A stretch of DNA of 64,000 nucleotides from Owenia fusiformis. Lineage: Eukaryota; Annelida; Polychaeta; Sabellida; Oweniidae. Both the position numbers and the translations under genes were made by a program. How positions within the stretch are numbered: the first letter of the stretch is position 1; each line of letters opens with the position of its first letter. The notes beneath the pieces were generated by a model, which saw nothing but the letters and a program-made list of their open reading frames with translations, did no database searches and had not been told where the DNA came from. Below, piece by piece: positions 35,441 through 47,100 of the stretch. The DNA lies in NCBI GenBank assembly GCA_903813345.2, contig CAIIXF020000001.1, positions 6,017,098 through 6,081,097 of the forward strand, in the 5' to 3' direction.

Positions 35441-37589
35441 GTTGACAAAAATATTGGCAATTAAGAGACATACATGTATAAAACGTAGTTTTGTGTTTTA
35501 TAATGAGAGATAATTCAAAGAAAGTAAATTGCACAAATCTTGTTGAAACATGTTGAGATAAGAATTCAATGCAATATACTTTTCAGATAACTTGTGAACG
35601 TTCCAACATTTCCGCGAAAAAACAGATCGCTATTTGTATGGTAAGTTAAACAACACCCAAGCTAAGCTCAAGCCGATGATCGCCATCATGGTTTGTATTG
35701 TATGGTTCCTACAATGACCAAGTTCTTGACAATTATGCACTATCCAATCAACACAACAATTCAGATAATGTTCTTAGAAAAACAATTTATTGCTACTTAA
35801 AAATATAAGAGTTGGAGCTTTGAGAGAGATGACATTGTGTAAGAAAGAAAGTAAGCGATTGCAATAGATAAAGCATGCACATATCCAGTTTGTAGTCCCC
35901 CAACATCAAACTCAGTGAATGTTTTAATTTGATGCCATCTTTAGCATTGATGATATCAAGTTAATCCAACTAATCACTGTCAAAAAGAACAATTTACACC
36001 TTTACCAATGAAATACACCACTAGGAAATAATAGCTTGAAATAAGCCATAAATAAATCATATGATAGTTGTTTTTACATTATCCCATTGAGACTATTCTT
36101 AAGTTTGGCTAATACTCTATTAACATGTTTGTAGCCATAACATTCAATGTATGTACTTCACTGTATAATATATAGTTTTTGCCTTCACCTCTCTTAACTT
36201 GTGAATGTAGGTTGTGAAATTTGGGTTTTCTGACTTGGTTTTGCTCCTTGTTGCATTGACACAAACTCATGTACAAAATGTACAATAAATAACCCCTTTA
36301 ATTGGTGTCTCAATGTTATGCAAGTAATACAAGAAAACTGATACATAATTAGACATATGTATGTAATAAATAACACAAATGAGATTACTGTGGTTTGTAT
36401 GTAACTAACATAACATACTTAATAAATTATGACAAAAACATTCAGAAACGTAGTCTGTCCAAAAATATATCAGATCATTTGCACATAAATAACAAATAAA
36501 TACAACAAAAATGTTAGTTTACATTTTTACTCTGGGTCATTATTACCATGTTTTACACTACTCACATGCATTGATTGAATCATTGGAGGTTCTGTCACAT
36601 CCACGATTACTTCTTAAATTGGATTGAAACATGACCCAATAATGACAAACTATTTACATATTATTTAATATTTATACATTACATAATAGTGTAAGACAGC
36701 AGCTCTGTGCATGAACTGGATTTGCTTTTATAATGCTCAAGTCTGTGCTTGTAACAAAAGTTTATGCTTGTGAACACAAGCTTGATGAATTATAATCAAT
36801 GTTTGCTGCTGCAATCTTGATGCACAGTTTCAATAAAGTACAGCTGTTCCATAATAACATATTAACAATTACATTTTACAAAATAAATTATGTTAGTATA
36901 GAACTAGTAGTAGGTTAATGTCAATGAATAAATCTCATTTTGTGCTATTTGATGCATGAATATCATTACTTGTCAACATTGCACTGACTTATGATTACAC
37001 TGTAACACAAACTAAACTGATATACATATACTGCTTATAATTTGGCATTTTTAATAATGAAAATCCATTATTTATAGAGATCCGTTTTCCAAGGGCATTA
37101 TAGAGTGTTTATATACAAATTATCAAGCAAAGTAAAAAATTACAGAGAAGATACCTTCTCTGAACTGTCCCTGGCAGTAAATAATACAAAGCCCTTGAGA
37201 AAACCCTATGGGACAGTCATTTTCAATTTGCATTGAAAACATATTATTTTATATTCTGTAGGCCTATGTATTAAGCATTGACACAAAGTACATGCTCCCA
37301 GTGGAGTTGGATAACATATCTGGCAATACAAAATGGCAAGCAACTCATATTTTCAAGTGACCACAATAGTTATATATCGGAAAATTATAAGCCCTTTCTG
37401 TGGCTGAATAAAAACATCTTATGACTTAGTTACAATTGTGTAAATCTAGAGACATATTTTATTTTACACATAACTTATGAAACTGTTTTTTTTCTCAATA
37501 ACAGATGAAAATTTTGTACTGTATTGCGTTATAACTGTTATTCCATAGTTAGCATGATATTCATAGGATAACATGTGAAAATAAAAACG
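35441..37589. other. Non-coding stretch right of the DIRS-type element
   Basis: AT-rich with no open frame above about 60 codons and no recognised repeat. Part may belong to a long 3'UTR of the TASOR-like gene, but that cannot be shown. Confidence 0.45.
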
Positions 37590-37970
37590 GTATTTTTGTA
37601 ATCAGTGGTAAAATATGATATTTTTGACAAACTTTCACTTAACCATAGCATACGATTTTTTAGCCATGACATACGACGTCGTATGCGATGGTTTATGGAT
37701 TTTTGCTACTTCAGACTCAAAACGAGGCTAAGTGTCAACATCGCCGGATCGTTTGGAAAATTCGAATTAAATGACTTAATTTCCGACGATTCTGATGATG
37801 ACTTTAACTATGGAATAAAAAGAACATCCTATGATTTACTCGTGATATGATTTTAATCCACTCATGGTTATTGATATCTGCACTCTCTCGCTACGCTCGC
37901 TCGTGCAGATATCATATCCATTCGTGGATAAAAATCATATCACTCATAAATCATAGGATATCCTCTATTT
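37590..37970. mobile_element. Hairpin element with a GATATCTGCAC...GTGCAGATATC stem
   Basis: Around a centre near 37894 (CTCGCTACGCTCGCTCG) the arms CATCCTATGATTTACTCGTG...ATATCTGCAC and their complement pair for about 60 bp (37826-37962). Further left, CATACGACGTCGTATG (37671-37686) is a perfect palindrome set between AACCATAGCATACGA and its inverse. An 81-codon frame crosses the left part (acidic SDDSDDDFN near its end) but has no known domain and enters the hairpin. Confidence 0.65.
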
Positions 37971-39178
37971 ATTATCATCAGTGTTTAATTGCCAGCAACT
38001 CACTTTCCACAGATTTCCACTAAACACTTAAGGTAGTTCTACAAATGTTAAAAATAAATTTTGAGGATGTGGCATTTCGACAATTTAATTAAAATATTTT
38101 GGTATTAAACCATGTTTTGTACTATGTACCACAATGTGTGAATATTCATATCCCTTCAGAAGTGAAAAATATTATCCCAATCATGACAATTACATAAAAT
38201 TCTTATCATACAGAACTACCTTAATTTGAGATCATACACTATTTTACTCGAATTAACAATTAAATAGTGCTAACAATAATATCAATTCCCCCAGTAGCAA
38301 TGGATTTCAGAGTGCAATCACAATCAATTTTTGAATAACATTTATCATTTTATAGGATTAATTCATCAATATGATAATTGTGGAATTGAATGTGTAATTT
38401 CTGAATCAATCCGTTAACTGATAAAATGCATTGTAATTACTTATACCTTATTGAGATTCAATATTCCACTAGGTAAATCCTATGTCTCTAGAGAGCCTAG
38501 GAATATACTTAGTATATGATAACTTGAATAAATGTTGGAATGTAAAACACAACATTAAACATGTTAAATATCTTGTCATAACCTGACCATGAATCTCAGT
38601 GATTATAATACTGACACTAAAATTGTGCATACATTAATCAATCACCAAATTGTAATTGATTTAGAAGAACATTTTTAAATGTTACATTAACAGTGGAAAT
38701 ATTTGCAAATGTAAATTTTGTTACATTTCTTCATATAAGTAAGTTCAGTTATCCACCAGATTGGTCAGAGTATGCCACATGAGTTCAAATCCCTTATTTA
38801 CACCGGTTATATATAACATACAAGCTTCCCTATGTACAGTGAGGACACCCTCTAAACTAACTAATTCTAAGGATTTCTCTATAAAATGTGTAGACCCTGT
38901 TATTTGAAATGATATCAAAATGTATTTCAATTATTGGAACACTAGACAAACTGCATTTTCATGTGGATTTCTTCACACAGGCCATTGCACCGACTGTTGC
39001 TATAGACTGGGTCTCTTGCACTGACCATTTCACTGACTGTTGATTTAGGTTAACTCTCTTGGACAGGCGATTGCACGGACTGTTGCTATAGACTGGGTCT
39101 CTTGTTGCGTATATGGATAAAGACAAATCCATTTTGGAAATCTTCAGATTGTAAATGTTTTACTTATTGGAATATCCA
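37971..39178 (-). other. Probable 3'UTR and downstream flank of the TASOR-like gene
   Basis: Immediately follows the stop codon at 39179-39181 (minus). Contains the 85-bp duplication at 38981-39104. No unambiguous AATAAA on the minus strand was identified. Confidence 0.4.
38981..39104. repeat. Short direct duplication in the TASOR-like 3'UTR region
   Basis: GACTGTTGCTATAGACTGGG with its flanks occurs near 38993 and again 85 bp later. It lies just downstream of the stop codon at 39179 on the minus strand and is probably part of the 3'UTR. Confidence 0.6.
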
Positions 39179-42100
39179 CTAGAATTTTCTTAAACGCTTA
39201 GCCATCTCTTGGGTAAAGTCCATATCATAGAAAGAACGTTTGCCATACCTGCCTGCATCATGAGTGGCTTGCGCCTGTAGGGCAGTTGACATGGTTGAGA
39301 GTTCTAGAGGACGTGCCCCAAGTAGACCAGGATTTGTGGCGAGGGAGGGGGCACAGGCAAGCTGACTGGGGAGACCCAGGAGGTCTAACTGGGACTGGAC
39401 TGCTGGTTGACCAGCTGGAGTGTCAATAAACTTCATGAAAGGTTGTTGTGCTTGCTGCGAGAGCATACCTAGAGACTGGGCCTGTGAATAAGCTTGCATG
39501 GGTGTGATACCTTGGAGTGTGCCTAGACCACCTGCTGATAATCCTTGAACCCCAGGCATGGCTGGGATGGTTGGTACACCACCTAGGCCCTGGACTCCTG
39601 TCAGACCTGGTTGCATACCCTGAACCTGTTGCATCCCTTGTATCCCAGGCACTTGCTGCATACCTGCATAACCCTGGGGGAGTCCTGCAAGACTCTGTTG
39701 TAGACTGGGTACACCGGGGATTCCTTGTAGACTTGGTAATGTCTGTAGGCCTGTCATAGTGGGAATTCCAGGCATGAGTTGCTGTAGGGAGGAGGGTTGG
39801 ATTGACTGGGTAGTGGCTGGGATGGTTAGACTACGCCCAGTGTAGTTGACTGCTGCTGCAGCTGCAACATTATGACCAGGCTGCCCCAAAATTGAAGCCT
39901 GTGGAGAGGCAGGTCTGTATGGGGACCCTGGGGCTGGAGGTCTCATCTCTAGGCCATTTGCATCTGGCTTCATTGGTGGACTACCTCTCTTAGCAACTGT
40001 CCAAGGTTTGGCCCATGGCTTAGCATTGATCTGATCCACTATGTGCTTCAGCCTGGGATTTTCCATGATACCTCTAGGCCCCCCTGGAAAAACTACTTGA
40101 GGTCTGAGTGGAGGGGTGGCAGCTGGAGCAGGTTGATGTCCATTCATGATTGGAGGTAAACCAGGAGGGCAGCCTAGTAAACCATCTGCTCCTGGGGGAT
40201 GTAGCACCTGACCAGGAATGATGGGCATGCCTGGTGGCTTAGCAAGCATAGGTACACCAGGTCTAACTGGGGCCCCAGCAAGTTTGGGAGATACAGTGCC
40301 TAACTGGAGGGCCTGGTCTGGAATTCCTACAGCTAGTGGGGAGACTGGAGGTGTGGAAGCATTCACAAATGGCCCACCTATCTTAGCTTCTGAAACAGAT
40401 AAAACAGGTTAAGTTGTTGTTGCACAACCAAATAAAATATATTTGTATTCTGAGTGGTTCACAGATTCCTAATACTTTATCATGTATCAGATTATTGCCT
40501 CATACGTTATTGTTTATGCAAGTTGGGCAAGTTGTTTTTAGTGTTTTTAGTTGCAAAATAAATGTTTGATGTTTATGGATTGAACATGACTTTTTCCTCT
40601 TGCTAATACTATTAACATGTAACATTACTTACCTGGTCTTGCATTGATGGCATTCACTATCTCCTGTAGAGCTGGGTTCTCTGCTAGCTGTGCATTGATT
40701 GGTTGGGCTTGTGGTAGAGTACTAACCACAGGACTGACTATCTGTGAATGGCGGGATAAGCTGACCACACAATATGGCATGCAAAGTCTTGGACGACGTA
40801 CTGGCTTACGCTGACTATCCATTTCAAACAGATAAACCTACAGAAAAGATATGTGCACTGAATTACATGGGTCTAAAGCTCAGGATTACGTACTAGCTTA
40901 CGCTGACTATACATCTCAAACAGATAAACCTACAGAAAAGATATGAGCAGTGAATTACATGGGCCCAAAGCTCAGGATGGCAGACTGGCTTACGCTGACT
41001 ATCCATCTCAAACAGATAAACCTACAGTAAAGATATGTGCATTGAATGACATGGGCCCAAAGCTCAGGATGACGTTCTGGCTTACGCTGACTATCCATCT
41101 CAAACAGATAAACCTACAGTAAAGATATGTGCATTGAATTACATGGGCCCAAAGCTCAGGATGGCAGACTGGCTTTTGCTGACTATCCATCTCAAACAGA
41201 TAAACCTACAGAAAAGATATGAGATTGAATGACATGGGCCCAAAGCTCAGGATGGCAGACTGGCTTACGCTGACTATCTAGTATCCGTCTCAAACAGATA
41301 AACCTACAGAAAAGATATATGCATTGAATGACATGGGCCCAAAGCTCAGGATGGCAGACTGGCTTACGCTGACTATCCATCTCAAACAGATAAACCTACA
41401 AAAAAGATATGTGAATCGAATAACATGGGTTTAAAGCCAAAGATGATGGTTTGACTCATGTTGAATGTTCATCTCATAAAAGAAGAGGGTAATAACCAGG
41501 CTACATGTAAGATATTCATTTCATTTCTGGATATCCATGATTGTGAACACCAATACACTAAGAAAGAGAAATTCCATTATTGAGTCAAAATGACTAAATC
41601 AAACACAGCATTGACATATAAACCTGGTACATGTATATGTAACGACAATATGACTTATGCAAATGCATTTTGAGTTTTTATGAACTATCATTTAAATCAA
41701 TAAGTTTCAACAATAGTCTTGTCATTTAATCAATTCTGGTTCAATATGTTCCATAAAATGTTCTACAGTAGATCCATTACAGGAGCTCATATGTGATAAG
41801 CCCTTGTAAGAGTACTACATGTACCACTACCTACCTGTGCTTTGTCAGCCTTTGCCTGAAGAGTATCATGTGGGAATGATGGGAGTGCAGAGATGTGACA
41901 ATCAAAGTTAGGTGTGGGCCTGATGAACTCTGTCGCGTTACTCACTCTTGGCACAGCAGTCGTTCTTTTACCATACATGAACTGAAACATACGAATTAAC
42001 AAGTTCATTTAATAGAAATCCATCACTTTTGTGCCCGTTTTGTATCATTATAGACCAATCTCTGTCACTAACATTTCCTCACCTAAGCAGAGATAAAACA

Positions 42101-44115
42101 GATTCGATTAAACACAATCCATCTATTATTTTATGTCAATTTCCCATATTGTAACTGTACATTCAAAATCGGGATTAAGACTCACAGTTGCTGTCGATGA
42201 GTCTTTTGCAAATGTATATGTGGTCTAATATAACAGAAGAGCAAGATATTCATTAAATAGTATGAACTATAATCAATATACGTTTCATTGTGTTTGTTGT
42301 ATTAATTGTTAAGGTTATTCGCTACAACAATATATATTGCTATATAGAGGAGGAATAGATGGCAATAGTAGTCTTGGTCACTGGTCAGGCTAGTATTTTA
42401 TTCCCTTATATGGAAAAAGTCACTTTATTTCTAAATTTATCAAGTATTTCTAATTGGTTTAATGAACCTTTAATGATTATATGTAGTAACTAATAAAAAG
42501 TGTCGATAGAACCTTTTCCAGAAAACTGAGTGGAAAAAAGATGGATCAGCTATCACTGAAACAAGTAAATAAAGTTAGAAAAAATGACAGACAAAATTTC
42601 AGCTATCCATCTGTATCAATTGAGAACTTTCCCTATTCTATCCCTTTTCTGCATTCATTAGTACCTTAAATACTGCCATCCTTAATGTTTGCTGATCCCT
42701 GCCCCCTGGCTTCTCCAACGCCTCCTGTATACACACATCGGCATGTTTACACACATAGACCCCAAGTGAATTGTAGCCAAGTACATTGTGTACAGAATCT
42801 TGTGTCATCAGCCCATTGGTTGTAATGTTAACAAGGGCTCCATTGTCATTCTCACATACAAATCCATAATGCTCCTCCATCTCAGCCTCATTGTATCCAA
42901 GCCTTGTGAAGTGCTCTTTGACATCTGAAATACAATAAGCCATGCTCCATGCATTGATTATGAAATAATGATTTCTCCTTATTAAGAAGTAATGATGATT
43001 GCGCTACTTCTTATCAGGTTAATTGCTATATTGAGCCGATGATTTGTGATCAATTGGGAATTGATAGGACAGATACTGAAGGATATAAAGCTTCATTGTT
43101 TTATATAAAATCATTTGACAGTTATCAGTGTTCAATACAATATCATCATTTATCAATTTGATACGAGTGAATCTTCTTTAAACACCACTCAATTCCAATC
43201 ATAGGTTTTTAAATCAATTCTATTAGACTTGACAGTCTTTGTAATTTACTTGGATTTTCCAATTTGTGAAGCACCAAATCTGAGAAATCAATGCTCAATA
43301 TAAATCTGCAATGACACGAATACTTCTGGGAGTATCAGTCAAAACTGGCGTTACTCTAATGTCAGATGCACTGTCCAAAGAAATTGTTAAATTGTACTGA
43401 TCTTCCATGTTATCATCCAGGTGGACAGTAACAGAAACTTCGTAAAGTTACGAATTCGTAAATCAATTGTTGTTACCATGGATATAATGACATCACAGTT
43501 AGAAAACAATTGAGTTTAGGAATTCCTAACTTTAGGAAGTTTCTGTTAATGGCCCCCAGAGGAATAACCCAGTTGGCTGGGTTTTGCTTTCGAAAGTTAT
43601 TAGAAGTGTAATGGAGCAAAAAATAGAAACAGTTCAGTTTAGAACAATTGGCATTGGCAATTTCAGCATGGTTTAGAATGAGTGACTGCATGTATTAGAT
43701 TAATATTAAGTTGATTTATATCTAGGTCTTTCTGATAGCAAAAAGTTCCTAAAAACTCTCCAATGAGAAGGAGTGAAAAATGTACTTATTTTGGTGCTAA
43801 AAAGTGAAAGAAAATTGCTGTTCTGTGGTGATTTATGCAGATTAGAACAAAATCTTTGAGATTATCTTGTTCTAGAACTGAACCTTAATGTTAAATTTTT
43901 GTTCCATGTTCCAATCCAAGAGCCTTAGATTCCGCAGACAGGAACAAAATTGTTCTCTTTTAGCTAATGTGCATACCTTGAAATTCCTGGGCAAGTTTTT
44001 CATTCTGAACTATCTGTACAATCTTAGGAGTCCACTCGCTTTTGTATTCTCTATCAAGGTTGGTGTCTTGGATGTCTTTTAGTATGTCTTGCTCAAAGTC
44101 ACTATTTGGTTCTAA
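39179..44115 (-). CDS. TASOR-like protein: DUF3715 pseudo-PARP domain plus Pro/Gly/Gln-rich tail
   Basis: Exons 44115-43977, 42924-42665, 41981-41835, 40837-40633 and 40389-39179 (TAG) chain in phase. With the candidate first exon at 53922-53899 the product is 661 aa. Residues about 20-225 follow the TASOR/TEX15 DUF3715 pattern: KIVQIVQNEKLAQEFQ, EMEEHYGFV, HNVLGYNSLGVYVCKHADVC, MAVFKFMYGK, PNFDCHISALP, VYLFEMDSQRKP and RPRLCMPYCVVSL. TASOR is the scaffold of the HUSH silencing complex in vertebrates; its PARP-like domain is catalytically dead. Here the rest is a 400-residue P/G/Q-rich tail ending RSFYDMDFTQEMAKRLRKF. A motif ENPxLxxIVxxINA(R/K)P occurs twice (243-258 and 368-388). The protein is far shorter than vertebrate TASOR, so orthology is uncertain. 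Confidence 0.75.
40794..41485. repeat. About seven tandem copies of a 92-bp unit carrying a 3' splice site of the TASOR-like gene
   Basis: On the minus strand each unit holds TTTTCTGTAG|GTTTATCTG plus the first 25-30 nt of the exon that starts at 40837. Copies of the acceptor place the first exon base at 40837, 40929, 41021, 41113, 41205, 41303 and 41395; spacing is 92 bp except one 98-bp step with a small insertion. A further degraded copy extends to about 41485. Only the 40837 copy leads into the conserved RRPRLCMPYCVVSL sequence; the others continue into repeat sequence (for example a TAG soon after 40929). Most copies also contain AGC|GTAAGC about 28 nt after the acceptor, a possible donor. 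Confidence 0.95.
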
Positions 44116-47100
44116 CTGGATTAGTATGCCTAGGAACAGTATTAGACAATGTGAACATAAAGAGCAGAATATCATACATTTGTAGGGCATACAGGGGAAA
44201 AAGGGACAAACAAAACAGAACAGAAAATATCAGGAATGCACCAAAATCTCCAAACTGACCATGTTAAACACTTAAAGAAAGCTGTTTGTCTAAAGCAAAC
44301 CTAGTAATTCGCTTCAATGCTCTAATATGTACAGTAGCTAAAAAAGCATCTGAGAAAAAAAGATAACGATATCAACAAAAATAAAAAATTTAAGTTTAAA
44401 AAATATTCTAATGGAAAGAATATATAGGACATAAATGTACAATATTGTATGTTGTGATTACATGACTTTTAAGGACTGTGCTAATAGTAAGTCTGATTTT
44501 AACATAAGATTTAAAAGAAATAGATATTGAAAGCAGATATTAATATTAAAGGAATACAAACCATACACCCTTGAGGTCTACAATATTACATGGTGAACAG
44601 TAATAAAACATCTACCAAAACATGCATTTAGTTGAATCATAGAATCCCAAACTAAATATGTCAAAGCTTTCAAATTGCCAATCAATTTATGTAAGATCTG
44701 TTCATTCTTATTCCGGCAGCAGTAATTTGTCAAGAAACGTATGTTTTGTATAAAATTAAACCAGCTTTAGTGAACACCTCTCTGGAGAGGCAAAGGTGTT
44801 TATCAGGTGTTTTTCTTTTGTCTAATAAATACAAGATTAAATGTCATATATATGTTGACATGGCAACACTCTATTGTAGGATGAAAAGGAATTTTGTAAG
44901 AACATTTCTGAAAGCTTTGACACATTTCTAGGGGCCATTTCGAAATCACAATACTTGAATTAGTAATTTAATCTACATATACGGTGATTTATAAATTATA
45001 ATCATTCATAAATGAAAACATTGAAAGGAATATGAATCTTGTCTGCTCTAAGTGCACATTTAGCATTTCGTTTTTTTGGAATCCATTTTTCATACACGGA
45101 AATTGGTCTATTTTACACATGCTTTATAAGGAACACAAAATAGTGCTTTAGTTGGCGAATAAATTAATAAAGTCTATAAAAATAAAGAAAATGAAAAAAT
45201 TATCAGGATATTGCACATCTCCGTATATGGTAAATTAGGTGCTCCAATCACGAAATTGGAACATAAATCTAATCCAATGCTTTTACATGAAGAGGACAGT
45301 ATTCATCCACTTGGTCAGTAGTAATTATCCAGAGAAACAAATTAATGGACTTCCATCTCTTTTGAACTCAATTTCCGACTTCAAGGGAATTGACCTCAAT
45401 GAATTGATGGACTTGAATTAACTGATGCTTTATTGATTTCCATTCTAACTACTGACTTTATATAATTGTAATGTTTGAACATCTGATGTATATAGCTTTT
45501 TACTGAATTGGAATGTTTAATCAATTAATGGCTTGTAATGATGTTTTAGCTCAACTTTCTCAAAGGCTGGAAATGGGTTTTCACACGAAAAGAATTCTAA
45601 AGATATACGCCTCTAAATTGCAATGTGAATTATTAAACCAGATAAGAGCTAATGGGACAAATATCATCCCAGGATAGCTTAAATTCTAATATATTCCATT
45701 TCGACTCATCAGTCAATATTTCATTTGTAATAATGAAATGCATTAAACAGGATACCTACTCAATACATCCTTTTAACCGATTCTATTTGGAATTTTCTGT
45801 TATTTCTTATCATTCACTAAAACATGTAAATTGATCTGTCCTACACTGTTGCTCATTTCCACAGCGACCATAAGAATGTTTTATTTTAACCAAGGGACGT
45901 GTTTAATTGTGAGATACGTCCTTTATAAGAGAACACAGGAGCTGGATGAGGCAAGATAAACCTATTATGAGTCCCAGGTGAGAGTAAATGGCATATCAGA
46001 ATAATTCATGGAGATATTCAGTTAACTGCTTCTATACTGAAGATATTGCCAGGGTTTCTGATGAGAAAAAAAATGATAAATTGTTGTTCTATAAATGTCC
46101 ATCTCTATGGTAAATACCTATTAATTCAAAATAAGCTGCATGAATTTGCATTGAAACGTCTCAAAATGAACTTCAATTCTCAAGATAGAATATATTTTGA
46201 GTTGAAAAATTACTGTCCTTCCATAGAATAGAAGGAACGGAGGAAAAGAGGTCAAAAACACTTTTTATGGTCAACAAAATCTACCAAGCCTCCTTGAAAA
46301 TTCACTATTAAAAGAATATATTTCAAGCAACTAAAAGGCCAAGTTTCTTGTAAACAGAATTGCTTTCATAATTACTTCTGAGCACTGTCTTTGCAAATAT
46401 AATTGAATTAAATGACATTTCTGATTAAAGATAAATAATAGAAGGGAATCTTAATCCATGTCAAAATGATTTAATCAACTTTTATGACATGTTCATTCTC
46501 TTAAGCTAGCTCAAGTCAAACTTGATATGCGATTCATTGATTCTATTTCTATATTTCCACTTCTACCATATTTGTTTATGTTACTTTATTTGGACCATAA
46601 ATTGATCATGACCACTGACCATGGGGAGGATTTAAGATAAATAAATAAAAGATAGTAATAATCTTCCTTGGTCTGAAATCCCAAATATTATGATTGTGCA
46701 AGTTTCAAACTTGGTATCCTGTCATATGATGTTTTAGATTTAATCTGATAAAGTATAATGTCTCAGACTTCAAAAGAGGGGAGGTTTTATAACATTTATT
46801 GCACAGTGATTTGACTTAGTTCTTCCTTCCTTTTTTGGGATTACCTGAATATTTACTATACAAATAAAAATTAGTCCAAGGTATTAAAGGGAATTTCCCC
46901 GATTAATATGATAAGTCCCTCTTTACTCTTGAACTGCCGGAGAATAAGCTCTGCAACTTGGATAATTTGATCAAGATGTTATTAACATCTTCCAGCCTTT
47001 GCTTCTTGTTTCAAGAAGAAATGAAAATTGAATGGAGTGTTTCAAAGATTTATTGGCATTTTATCTTCAATATTAGGCATATTACAAAGGAAAATGGGTT

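Noticed and set aside
37605-37850. 81-codon gene with an acidic tail
   Set aside because: It runs into a hairpin element and has no recognisable family; treated as part of the repeat.
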